A DNA stretch of 64,000 nt from Chlamydiae bacterium Ga0074140 (GTDB taxonomy: Bacteria; Chlamydiota; Chlamydiia; Chlamydiales; Rhabdochlamydiaceae), in contig LNES01000006.1 in assembly GCA_001464115.1 (NCBI GenBank), positions 513,747 through 577,746 of the forward strand. Direction: 5' to 3'. Positions within the stretch are counted from its first letter, which is position 1. Every line of letters begins with the position of its first letter. The position numbers and the translations under genes are program-made. Positions 1-8,394 of this stretch are shown here, piece by piece. The notes beneath the pieces are model-generated. The model did no database searches. It was not told the DNA's origin and was given only the letters and a program-made list of their open reading frames with translations.

Positions 1-1
1 A

Positions 2-733
2 GAAAAAAAAGAGAAGAAAGAACCCTCTGAGAAGAGTTCGCGTCGCCGATCATTTTCCCGAGACCTGCCAGATCCCTACAATGAGTCCAAATTAAATCTC
101 TCTCCTCTCTTTGAGCAGCCTCAACCTTTATTTTTTAACCGCCTGTATGAGATTGCGGCTGCCCATCTTCGTTATCTTTATGGGGAGACAGAGGTAGGTC
201 TGCTGGCAAGAAAGAAGCTCGGAGATGGGTTTGAGTATCGCATGTTAGATGCGCTGATTGAAAAAGGGCGCCAGGAGAGAGAGTGCACTTCCTTCGAAAA
301 GCTCTTCCCAGACGATGCAGCTCATCAAGAGATCTACCTAAAGATGGTAAAGGGAACCAAGCTGTACATGTTCTCTCCCTCCAAGGGATACCCTCCACTC
401 GAAGATTTTTTTTTGCTGCAAAACGACAAGAGGCGGAAACCGGTCTATTTCTGTTTCGCCTCCACTCAGCTTTTAAAAGCAGTTTTCGGAGAGGCACTGG
501 CAACAAGCATCTTGGATATTGAAAAAGGGTACAGCCGCGCACTCAATACGGATGAATTAAAATCTCTCATTCTAAAAGATCCAGGGATCAGCGCTTCAGT
601 CGGTGAGCTCGAAACCCTTCTTGACCCTGCGAGATCAACCTCCGCTCCTCGGCCAGTTCTTACTATAACCGGCGACAATAAAATCTCACGCAAGGTTAGG
701 CAGTCTAAGAGTAAAGCTGCTCCCTCTCCCTAG
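2..733 (+). CDS. 3' end of a hypothetical protein (5' truncated by the window)
   Basis: An open frame runs from the first bases of the window to a TAG at 731-733, giving at least 243 residues with the true start outside the window. An ATG at 242 would give 163 residues, but the frame upstream of it is open and reads as plausible protein (a Lys/Glu-rich stretch, then an aromatic-rich region), so I treat 242 as internal. The C-terminus is basic and low in complexity (Lys, Arg, Ser, Pro). I recognise no family. Its last 48 bases overlap the end of the convergent histidine kinase gene, so one of the two C-termini may be extended. The cytoplasmic-looking composition gives no hint of a signal peptide in the visible part. 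Confidence 0.6.
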   Translation, partial: EKKEKKEPSEKSSRRRSFSRDLPDPYNESKLNLSPLFEQPQPLFFNRLYEIAAAHLRYLYGETEVGLLARKKLGDGFEYRMLDALIEKGRQERECTSFEKLFPDDAAHQEIYLKMVKGTKLYMFSPSKGYPPLEDFFLLQNDKRRKPVYFCFASTQLLKAVFGEALATSILDIEKGYSRALNTDELKSLILKDPGISASVGELETLLDPARSTSAPRPVLTITGDNKISRKVRQSKSKAAPSP

Positions 734-1768
734 TTCGGATGTAACGCTGATCTCTCCCTCATGCTTTTCAATGATCGTTTTCACAATGGAGAGGCCGAGA
801 CCTGCACCCCCCAATCTTCGCGATCTAGCCTTGTCCACTGTGTAGAAGCGTCGGAAGATTGTCTCAAGGTTTTCTCCAGGAATTCCGATCCCCTTGTCGC
901 TGATGATCAGATTCACCCTTTCGCTCTCCTCTTCTATTTTGATCGAAATTTGGGCAGGTTCTGGTGAATATTTTACCGCATTCTCAAGAAGATTCATGAG
1001 CGCAAGCTCCAAAATATCTGGATCAACACGAATCATGAGAGGAGTTCTCTCCTTCTCAAGGGAGACTTGCGCAGAGGGGTGTGCCGCAAGTAGAAGGTGC
1101 CGACAATTTTCGAGAAGCGCCACAAGATCCACATTTTGAAACCGAAGAGCGGGAAGATTTTCAAGATCTGTGAGCGTCAGCAGGTTTTTTACGAGAAGAT
1201 CCATTCTTTCGCAGCTTCGCACGATCTTTTGCATGATCTCTGAAACCATCTCCTTGGGAAGTTCGGGCATATCCTGAAGCGTCTCTGCAAACCCCCTAAT
1301 GATGGTAATTGGTGTTCTGAGTTCATGTGAGGCATTCGCAATAAAATCTTTGCCGATCTTCACCACCTGCGCATGTGCAGACTTATCCTGCAAAATTAGG
1401 ATCGCTCCCTCTTTCTTATCTCGAGGCACAGCGATCAGATCATAGTCGTTCTTTTCGAGAGAAAGCGCATCGGTGAGAATGCTCTCTCTTTTCATACACT
1501 CTTCTAAAAGAGCGGCCCCCTTCTCCAAAAGAGGATTGTCTTCGAATGAGGAGATCCTTTTGCCGACGAGGAAGCGTTTGCTGAGATTAAACAGCTTGCT
1601 CGCTTTGTAGTTGACCTGTTGAACTTTTTTCTCAGAGTCGAGCGAGAGAATTCCCTCCTCTAAACACTCTAAAACAAGCTGTTTCTCCGTTTCGATCTTC
1701 TTTGCTTTCCATCGGCTCCGAAACAGCAGCGCAACCGTTACCATCCACAGAAAAAAGACGAGGATCAT
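686..1768 (-). CDS. PhoR-type sensor histidine kinase
   Basis: Two-component sensor kinase of 360 residues. It has one hydrophobic N-terminal segment (about residues 1-17), a PAS-like region (about 25-130), a dimerisation domain with the phospho-acceptor His148 in ASHELRTP, and an ATPase domain with N box LLENAVKYS (N263), G1 box DKGIGIP (291-297), F box FRRFYT and G2 box GGAGLGLS (320-327). All catalytic boxes are intact. Family knowledge places it as an autokinase that passes phosphate to a response regulator. None is encoded next to it in this window. With a single anchor and no periplasmic loop it probably senses an intracellular or membrane signal. Its ATG overlaps the stop of pepP by four bases, so it is probably the last gene of a mutL-pepP-kinase operon. 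Confidence 0.85.
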   Translation of the reverse strand: MILVFFLWMVTVALLFRSRWKAKKIETEKQLVLECLEEGILSLDSEKKVQQVNYKASKLFNLSKRFLVGKRISSFEDNPLLEKGAALLEECMKRESILTDALSLEKNDYDLIAVPRDKKEGAILILQDKSAHAQVVKIGKDFIANASHELRTPITIIRGFAETLQDMPELPKEMVSEIMQKIVRSCERMDLLVKNLLTLTDLENLPALRFQNVDLVALLENCRHLLLAAHPSAQVSLEKERTPLMIRVDPDILELALMNLLENAVKYSPEPAQISIKIEEESERVNLIISDKGIGIPGENLETIFRRFYTVDKARSRRLGGAGLGLSIVKTIIEKHEGEISVTSELGRGSSFTLRLPNLA

Positions 1769-2829
1769 GGATAGAGATTCTCGTAGCCAGTTTTGGTGAC
1801 GATAATCGTATCTTCGTATCGGATCCCCCCCTTTGCAGGAAGATAGAGCCCAGGCTCGATCGTAATCACCATGCCTGGTTTTAAGAGAAGATTCTTGTCT
1901 GGACCATCGAATTTGATGCGTGGATGCTCGTGAATCTCAAGACCGACACCGTGTCCTAAACTATGGATGTAATAACGTTCTACATCATCCTTCGCCATCT
2001 CTCGTCTTGCGGCCGCATCGAGCTCCCCTAATTTCACTCCAGGACGGCAGATCTTCAGTGCTGCGTCATGCGCTTTTTTCACGATCGTCTGCCATTTTTT
2101 GAGAAGAGGATCGGGCGGACCAAAAAAGAGTGTGCGTGTCATGTCGGAGCGGTAGTTGTCCACGACAACGCCGATATCAATTAGGATAATATCTCCACGC
2201 TTAAGCGCGCGATCTTGCGAACGGTAGTGCGGCATCGCGCTGTTCTTCCCAAAGGCGATGATCGGGTCAAAGGCAAGTTTCTCTGCTCCCTTTTTTCTGC
2301 AAAAAATTTCGAACTCTAGCGCGAGCTCTCTCTCTGTGATCCCTGTTTTGATCTTCTTCTTGATGTGTTGAAATCCCTTCCATAGAAGTTTTGCACTTCT
2401 TCGAAGGGCATCCTGTTCGTAAGCATCTTTGATCAGCCTGAGCTCTTTTAAAAGCCCATCGATGGGGATCAACTCATATTTCTGAAAACGTTTTTGTAGT
2501 TTTTCATATTCAGCAAAACTTGTGGTTTGAGCATCGAATGCGCATTTTGCAAATGGCTTCTGCGCAAGAAAGTTTTGGATGTTCTTCTCTTCAGAAAGGG
2601 CCACCGGCACGGGGCTTTTTTCCTGAGCAACTTGGATGTATCTTCCATCCACAAAAAGTGTAAAATCGCCACCGATAGCGATCAACGAGCCGGCAGAGAG
2701 TGAAAGTCCCGTTAGATACCCAAGGTTTATGCTATCCTGCACGATGCATCCATCGACATTGAGAGATCCCAAATGATCGAGGAGATTTTTAAGGCGTTTT
2801 TTTAGGAGCGAAGAGTTTGGCAATTTCAT
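1765..2829 (-). CDS. pepP: Xaa-Pro aminopeptidase (M24 metallopeptidase)
   Basis: Cytoplasmic metallopeptidase that removes an N-terminal residue preceding proline. 354 residues: an N-terminal creatinase-like domain (about 10-130) and a C-terminal pita-bread catalytic domain. The five metal ligands are in place: D218 and D229 (LIDIGVVVDNYRSD), H293 (SLGHGVGLEIHEHP), E325 (TIEPGLY) and E339 (RYEDT). The gene starts 41 bases inside the end of mutL and overlaps the following kinase by four bases, which indicates translational coupling. mutL followed by pepP is also the order I recall from C. trachomatis (CT575-CT574), which supports a chlamydial origin. Confidence 0.9.
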   Translation of the reverse strand: MKLPNSSLLKKRLKNLLDHLGSLNVDGCIVQDSINLGYLTGLSLSAGSLIAIGGDFTLFVDGRYIQVAQEKSPVPVALSEEKNIQNFLAQKPFAKCAFDAQTTSFAEYEKLQKRFQKYELIPIDGLLKELRLIKDAYEQDALRRSAKLLWKGFQHIKKKIKTGITERELALEFEIFCRKKGAEKLAFDPIIAFGKNSAMPHYRSQDRALKRGDIILIDIGVVVDNYRSDMTRTLFFGPPDPLLKKWQTIVKKAHDAALKICRPGVKLGELDAAARREMAKDDVERYYIHSLGHGVGLEIHEHPRIKFDGPDKNLLLKPGMVITIEPGLYLPAKGGIRYEDTIIVTKTGYENLYP

Positions 2830-4498
2830 CTGATTTAATCCGCGCTAAAGTGGGTTTTCCTTCGGGACACGACAGAGGAGAGGGGGACTTAAGAAGCTCT
2901 TCGAAAAGACGGAGAGCCTCTTCTTCTGAGATCTTTTTTTTGTCGGTGTGCACCATCCGTGCACAGAGTCGCGCAAGCCTTCTCTCTCTCTCATCCTCCA
3001 AGATCTCTTTTATACAGAACTCCTCGGCAAAAAGCGAGAGGAGGTCTTGCACGCGCTCTGGCGGAAGGTAGGGCGGGAGTGCATCAACCAGAAGCTTCTC
3101 CTGCCCAATCGGCCTGAGCACGATCCCCATCTTTTCAACCTCTTCTAAATGGGCTTCGACCCGTTGGCACTCATCTTTTGTAAGGGAAACTGTCAATGGC
3201 AGGATCAATCCCTGAGAGGCAACTCCTTGAGGGGTTTGCAGAGAATGAAAGAGGAGGCATCGTCTTGCTGCTTCTAGATCAAAAAGCAGAATTCCTTCTT
3301 CATCTCCCCCATATGGCGCAGGAACAGAAAGCAGATCGAGCAGTAAAAAATTCCCCACAACACCCAGTGCACGTGCTTTGCGTGGAGTCTCTATTTCGAA
3401 TGCCCTTTCGGAAGGCCTCTCTGCAAATTTAAAAGGGAGTTCTCTCTCGGACATGGAAGGAAGATCTGAAAAAAGAAATGGCACCTCTTCACGCTGTAAG
3501 ATAAATGGGGCCTCCCTTCCCTCCAGGCTTTGGAAAATCGCCCTTCGGATCTTCTCTTTCACGCTGACTTCTTCACGGATGCGCACCTCTTTCTTCTGCG
3601 GGTGCACATTGACGTCGAGCACTTCGGTATCAAGCTCCAGATGCAGTGCGAATACTGGGTGGCGTCCCTCCGCAAGCCGTGTCCCATACCCATCTTTTAC
3701 AGCATAGGAAACGAGCGGCGAGTGAACAGGCCTCTGGTTGATGAAAAGATATTGACCTGTTCTGCTTGCGCGGCTTTTAAGCGGATGCCCGATCACTCCC
3801 TTCAGTTTTAGCCCCTTCTCCTCTATCTTTACGCAGATGCTTTCGGCAAGAAACTCCTCGCCCAAAACATCCTGCACGCGACTTTCAAAATCTTCTGCTA
3901 ATGGAGCATGTAGAAGAGATCTCTCCTGTTGAAAAAGCTCAAAGGCAATATCAGGATGCGCGAGAGCTAAAAGCGAAACCATACGCGTGATCTCCGCCGC
4001 GCAGATGGCAGGAGCCTTTTGAAATTTCTTGCGCGCAGGCACATTGTAGAAAAGAGAGCGTACCTCAAAACTTGTTCCTCGTGTTTGCGCACATGGCTCC
4101 ACGGTGAGTACGTTTCCTCCCTCGAGCTCGACACATGTCCCAACACCCCCCTCTTGTGCTGTGCGTAGGGTCACTTTTGAGATTGCGCCAATTGCAGCAA
4201 GGGCCTCTCCGCGAAAACCCATGGTTGTCAAAGCGAGCAGATCATCTACCTCTCGAATTTTAGAGGTTGCAAAGCGCAAGAAGCAGCGAACCGCATCCTC
4301 TTTTCCCATCCCACACCCATCATCGCTCACCTGAATCGACTGGAGACCGCCTCCTTTGATGGCGATCCGGATCTTCCGCGCGCCCGCATCAACCGCATTT
4401 TCGACGAGCTCTTTCACCACCGATGCTGGGCTCTCAATCACCTCGCCCGCCGCAATCTGGTTGACCGCCTTCTCCCCAAGTAGCTGAATCTTTGTCAT
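2789..4498 (-). CDS. mutL: DNA mismatch repair protein MutL
   Basis: GHKL ATPase linking MutS recognition to downstream repair steps. 569 residues. The N-terminal ATPase shows motif I with the catalytic Glu (ASVVKELVENAVDAGA, E30 and N34), motif II DDGCGMG (59-65) and motif III GFRGEAL (94-100), followed by the transducer domain. The C-terminal dimerisation region is present and ends with a CPEGKPT motif resembling CPHGRPT. The endonuclease motif DQHAxxExxxxE is not found: the corresponding region reads FDLEAARRCLLFHSL. This suggests a non-nicking MutL, or one with a diverged nuclease site. It is the first gene of the mutL-pepP-kinase operon and diverges from the AlbA_2 gene at 4600. Confidence 0.93.
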   Translation of the reverse strand: MTKIQLLGEKAVNQIAAGEVIESPASVVKELVENAVDAGARKIRIAIKGGGLQSIQVSDDGCGMGKEDAVRCFLRFATSKIREVDDLLALTTMGFRGEALAAIGAISKVTLRTAQEGGVGTCVELEGGNVLTVEPCAQTRGTSFEVRSLFYNVPARKKFQKAPAICAAEITRMVSLLALAHPDIAFELFQQERSLLHAPLAEDFESRVQDVLGEEFLAESICVKIEEKGLKLKGVIGHPLKSRASRTGQYLFINQRPVHSPLVSYAVKDGYGTRLAEGRHPVFALHLELDTEVLDVNVHPQKKEVRIREEVSVKEKIRRAIFQSLEGREAPFILQREEVPFLFSDLPSMSERELPFKFAERPSERAFEIETPRKARALGVVGNFLLLDLLSVPAPYGGDEEGILLFDLEAARRCLLFHSLQTPQGVASQGLILPLTVSLTKDECQRVEAHLEEVEKMGIVLRPIGQEKLLVDALPPYLPPERVQDLLSLFAEEFCIKEILEDERERRLARLCARMVHTDKKKISEEEALRLFEELLKSPSPLSCPEGKPTLARIKSDEIAKLFAPKKTP

Positions 4499-4599
4499 GC
4501 TTAAAAAACATATACGGAAACTGCAAAAGGATAAAGTGAACTAGAAAAAATTCTCTGCCTCGTCTAGCATATCAAAAATTTTACAAACATGAGCGACCA

Positions 4600-6234
4600 T
4601 TGATCACAGCTGAGGAGTTGTTAAAGCTTCTTCCATCTCTCGCTAAAGACGAGCACAATGAGTGCAAGGAAGCCAAACAGGATTTTGCATTCGAAAAAGC
4701 TGCTGAATATTGTGCTGCAATAGCAAATGAGGGTGGTGGTAGACTCTACCTAGGGATCACGGATAAAATACCTCGCCGCATTGTGGGCACGCATGCCTTC
4801 CATGATTTAGATCGCTTGAAACTAACTCTAGTTCAAAAACTTCACCTAAGAATCGAAATTCAAGAATTAAATCCCCCAGATGGCCGGGTATTAATTTTTC
4901 ATATACCTTCAAGGCCAGTTGGACGCCCTATCGAATGTAATGGCGCGTACTTCATGCGGGCAGGAGGCAGCTTAATACCAATGACCCCAGATAAATTAAA
5001 ACACATTTTTGCAGAAACTGAACCCGACTTTTCTAAACAAATTTGCCCGAGGGCAACAATTCATGATTTGGATTCCGAGGCTATAGAAAAATTTCGATCC
5101 ATGTGGCGTCGAAAATCTGGAAACGAACTCTTAGCTGTTTTGCCTCCTACCCAATTATTATCAGATGCAGAACTCATCTACGACGAAAAAATTACGTATG
5201 CAGCTCTAATTCTTCTGGGTAAAAACCAGGCTCTTCGTTCTCACTTGCCCCAAGCAGAATTCATATTCGAATATCGATTCGATGAGAAGCCGGGACCTGC
5301 GCATCAACGAATTGAATTTACTAAAGGGTTTTTTCTCTATTTTGATGAGCTTTGGCAAACGATTAGCTTGCGAAATGACAAACAGCATTTTCAAGATGGC
5401 TTTCTTATCTTTGATGTGCCGACTTTTAATGAGAAAGTTGTTCGCGAGGCTGTACTAAATGCAATTTCTCATAGAGACTATCGATCAACTCAATCCGTTT
5501 TCTTAAGACAATTTCCTCGAAAGATTGAACTTCAAAGTCCTGGAGGATTCCCAGAAGGTGTCACGCCCGAGACTATATTATGGAAACAACATCCGAGAAA
5601 TCGCCTCATAACAGAGGTTTTCTTGAAGTGTGGGCTAGTTGAACGCTCAGGACAGGGAGCTAATCTCATTTTTACAGAAATGATCTGTCAGGGAAAGGCC
5701 CTTCCTAGTTTTGAGCACACAGATAATACGCAAGTGTTTCTTTCTCTCCATGGCGATATTCAAGATCCTAACTTTTTGCGTTTTTTGGAAAAGATAGGAC
5801 AGGAACGGCTGCGAAGTTTTCCCATTGAGGATCTCCTTGTTTTAGATTTAATTCAACGCGATGAACGAATCGATCCAAAGTGGCAAACAAATATCAAACG
5901 GTTAATAGAGGGCGGTATCATCGAAAAGTATAGTCGCGGGCGCGGGGTACGCTATATATTTTCTCGCCGTTATTACAATTTTATCGGAAAAAGCGGAACC
6001 TATACGCGCAAACGAGGGTTGGATCGAGAGACAAATAAGGAATTATTGCGCAGGCATATCTCGGACCATACCAAAACTGGAAGCCGCCTGCAGGAATTAA
6101 TGCAGGTCTTACCCATGTTGTCCAGAGCCCAAGTTCAAAACCTCGTACAGGAGTTAAAAATTCAAGGATTCATTTATAACAAAGGAACAACAAGAAGTGC
6201 ACTTTGGTATCCCGATCCTATTGCGTCAAAATAG
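4600..6234 (+). CDS. AlbA_2 / HATPase_c_4 domain transcriptional regulator-like protein
   Basis: 544 residues. The N-terminal part (about 10-125) matches a Schlafen AlbA_2-type nucleic-acid-binding domain (HNECKEAKQ, then ANEGGGRLYLGI, later YFMRAGGS). The middle (about 275-370) matches an HSP90-like ATPase of the HATPase_c_4 type (REAVLNAISHRDY with N288, SPGGFPEGV, ERSGQGANLI). The C-terminal 150 residues look like winged helices. Proteins of this build are often annotated as ATP-binding transcriptional regulators and some belong to defence islands; the function here is unknown. I use the TTG at 4600 because no in-frame ATG lies upstream. A four-codon frame (ATG at 4589) ends on a TGA overlapping this TTG. 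Codon use is visibly more AT-rich than in its neighbours and it stands alone, which suggests horizontal acquisition. Confidence 0.75.
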   Translation: MITAEELLKLLPSLAKDEHNECKEAKQDFAFEKAAEYCAAIANEGGGRLYLGITDKIPRRIVGTHAFHDLDRLKLTLVQKLHLRIEIQELNPPDGRVLIFHIPSRPVGRPIECNGAYFMRAGGSLIPMTPDKLKHIFAETEPDFSKQICPRATIHDLDSEAIEKFRSMWRRKSGNELLAVLPPTQLLSDAELIYDEKITYAALILLGKNQALRSHLPQAEFIFEYRFDEKPGPAHQRIEFTKGFFLYFDELWQTISLRNDKQHFQDGFLIFDVPTFNEKVVREAVLNAISHRDYRSTQSVFLRQFPRKIELQSPGGFPEGVTPETILWKQHPRNRLITEVFLKCGLVERSGQGANLIFTEMICQGKALPSFEHTDNTQVFLSLHGDIQDPNFLRFLEKIGQERLRSFPIEDLLVLDLIQRDERIDPKWQTNIKRLIEGGIIEKYSRGRGVRYIFSRRYYNFIGKSGTYTRKRGLDRETNKELLRRHISDHTKTGSRLQELMQVLPMLSRAQVQNLVQELKIQGFIYNKGTTRSALWYPDPIASK

Positions 6235-6324
6235 GGCAAACAACGCAATAAGAATGCAATACGACAGCCTAAACCCCTCTGTTTTAGATGCTTACTATTT
6301 GTGTAAACTTTTTAAATAAGCAAT

Positions 6325-7566
6325 ATGCCAGCACGTCCAGCAGCTACGCGCGTTGTTAGAAAACTCATTGAGGGTGGCCATATCGCCTACTTCGCAGGCG
6401 GTTGGGTACGCGATTTTCTGATGAGAAAACCTTCGGATGATATCGACATCGCCACGAGCGCCTCGGTTGCAGAGATTCAGACTCTCTTCCCTAAGACTAT
6501 CCCTGTGGGTGTTGCATTTGGAATCGTCATCGTCGTGCAGGATGGCCTGCATTTTGAAGTCGCTACATTTCGGAAGGAGCGCGGCTATGTCGATGGAAGA
6601 AGACCCACGAGTATCGAATCCGCAACGCCTGAAGAGGATGCTGAAAGACGCGACTTTACAATCAATGGCATGTTTTATGACCCGATCAAAGAAGAGCTTC
6701 TCGATTTTGTCGGGGGCGTTGAAGATATTCAACGCGGCGTGATCCGTGCAATCGGCGATCCAAATGAGCGCTTTGCAGAGGACCGTTTGAGAATGATGAG
6801 AGCTGTGCGCTATTCGACTCGCTTCGATTTTCCCATCGAGGAGGGTACTCTTCAAGCCATCGTTCAGCACTCTTCAAACCTGCTCCCCGCTGTCGCAATG
6901 GAAAGGGTCTGGCAAGAGTTTAAAAAAATGTCCCAATTCGCCCATTTCGACAAGGGGCTCGTCTCACTCCACTATTTGAAGCTTCTGCCGACTATTTTCC
7001 CCAGTTTGAGAGATGTTCCCGCAAACGAGATCGAAAAAAGAGTTGCCCCCATCGAACACTTTCCTAAAAACGTGCCGACGATTGCGGAACTCCTTGAACT
7101 TTTTCCCGACCAAACGCTCGAACAGCATTTAGAGCTGTGCGACTACCTCAAACTCTCCAATCAAGAGCGCGAGATCGTCTCGTATTTGCACCACGCAAAA
7201 ACTCTTCTAAACATGTCGAAATCCTGGCAACAAAAACTGGAAAAAATCGAATGGGCAGAGCTCTATGCCAGCCCCTTTGCAGATCTCTCATTACAGATCA
7301 TTGCCGCGCACCTCCCCGCAAATGAGAGAGCTCCATTTTTAGAAGAGCATGCAGGGCGCATTAAACTTCTCGGCCACGCGATCGAACGACTCCGGGCACG
7401 TACGCCTGTGGTTCGTGCAGACGACCTGTTACGGGCAGGAATTCCTGCTGGAAAGCAGATAGGTCTTCTTCTAAAAGAGGCGGAGCGCATTGCTGTGAAT
7501 GAGAATCTCGAAGAAACAGAAACTGTGCTTAAAATGCTAAAAAAAACGTCCCTCTGGCCCAAGTAA
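6325..7566 (+). CDS. cca: CCA tRNA nucleotidyltransferase / poly(A) polymerase family
   Basis: Class II nucleotidyltransferase of 413 residues. The head domain has the signature AGGWVRDFLM followed by the catalytic acid pair D39/D41 (SDDIDIA). The RRDFTINGMFYD segment and the neck region ERFAEDRLRMMRAVRYS (about 150-170) are typical of the family. In the cell the enzyme adds or repairs the 3'-CCA end of tRNA, or it polyadenylates RNA. Sequence alone does not separate the two activities. Chlamydiae carry more than one member of this family, so PcnB is the alternative name. It ends 30 bases inside the convergent gene at 7537. The ATG follows a 90-base gap after the AlbA_2 gene with no clear Shine-Dalgarno. 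Confidence 0.88.
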   Translation: MPARPAATRVVRKLIEGGHIAYFAGGWVRDFLMRKPSDDIDIATSASVAEIQTLFPKTIPVGVAFGIVIVVQDGLHFEVATFRKERGYVDGRRPTSIESATPEEDAERRDFTINGMFYDPIKEELLDFVGGVEDIQRGVIRAIGDPNERFAEDRLRMMRAVRYSTRFDFPIEEGTLQAIVQHSSNLLPAVAMERVWQEFKKMSQFAHFDKGLVSLHYLKLLPTIFPSLRDVPANEIEKRVAPIEHFPKNVPTIAELLELFPDQTLEQHLELCDYLKLSNQEREIVSYLHHAKTLLNMSKSWQQKLEKIEWAELYASPFADLSLQIIAAHLPANERAPFLEEHAGRIKLLGHAIERLRARTPVVRADDLLRAGIPAGKQIGLLLKEAERIAVNENLEETETVLKMLKKTSLWPK

Positions 7567-8394
7567 ATCGATTATCGCGTCATCGATCAACGGCACTGCA
7601 TTTGGCATCTTTTCCTCTGCCCACGCTTTAATTTTGAAAGCGACACGCTTTAGCTCTTCGCGAGAGTGCTTTCCGGCGTGTTTATCATGCGCAATTCGAC
7701 CGATATCGATCTGGATAGGGTTCCCGTCTGAGAAACCGAAATTGTTTCGGACACCATGATCCTCATCGGCAATTCCTTTCTCTGCTCGGGTTAAAATGAG
7801 ACGAAAGAGAGAAGTCAATGCCTTTTTTAGTGCTGCGCTCTCGCCTTGTAGTTTTTCAAGATGGTCATAGATGAGATCTGCTCGTTTTTGAAGGACAAAT
7901 ACAGTGTTGTCCAGATCTACAAGATGCGTTTCACCTTTGCGATCGGTAAGCGTGACCTTTTTTTGAAGATCAGAGCTTCTGTTGAGATGAACGAGGAGAA
8001 GTCCAGATTCTTCTTTGAACTCCTCGTAGGCGATTCTATAGGCTTCGAATGTCTTTTTCAGCTTCGCCATTTTTCTCTGTTTTTTTTCTCCGCCTTGCCA
8101 TGGTTTTGGAAGAAGATTATTCATGCGGAAAAACTTGAGAACGGACCCACCATCGGCCGAAACAAATGCATAACTTTGAGCGCCCGCTCCCAAATACATA
8201 AACGGCTGCGAAAGAATCTGATCAATATTCTGTTTTTCTTCGATGGGAGGGGATCTCACTTCCCAGATTTTTGCAGGTTTTAAGTTGGAGGAGATTTTAT
8301 AGACGTTAAACCCTGGGCTGCTTCTAAAACAAAATCCCAGGCCAGCCACCAGGAGGATTAGAGGGAAAAAAATGACAATAAGGAGCTTTTTCAT
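7537..8394 (-). CDS. Membrane-anchored protein with a degenerate kinase-like fold
   Basis: 285 residues. The N-terminus is a signal anchor or signal peptide (MKKLLIVIFFPLILLVAGLG). I recognise no named family. Some segments look kinase-like: a glycine-rich loop (YLGAGAQSYAF, 67-77) followed by a lysine (K87 in SVLKFFR), and later ADEDHGVRNNFGF (209-221) followed by IDIGR (229-233), which could be the catalytic and metal-binding loops. If this reading is right it would be a small lipid or protein kinase, or a pseudokinase. This is inference from motifs only. It overlaps the end of rsbU by four bases (ATGA), so the two are co-translated, suggesting a role in the same signalling pathway. Its own 3' end overlaps the convergent cca gene by 30 bases. 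Confidence 0.6.
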   Translation of the reverse strand: MKKLLIVIFFPLILLVAGLGFCFRSSPGFNVYKISSNLKPAKIWEVRSPPIEEKQNIDQILSQPFMYLGAGAQSYAFVSADGGSVLKFFRMNNLLPKPWQGGEKKQRKMAKLKKTFEAYRIAYEEFKEESGLLLVHLNRSSDLQKKVTLTDRKGETHLVDLDNTVFVLQKRADLIYDHLEKLQGESAALKKALTSLFRLILTRAEKGIADEDHGVRNNFGFSDGNPIQIDIGRIAHDKHAGKHSREELKRVAFKIKAWAEEKMPNAVPLIDDAIIDLLGPEGRFF

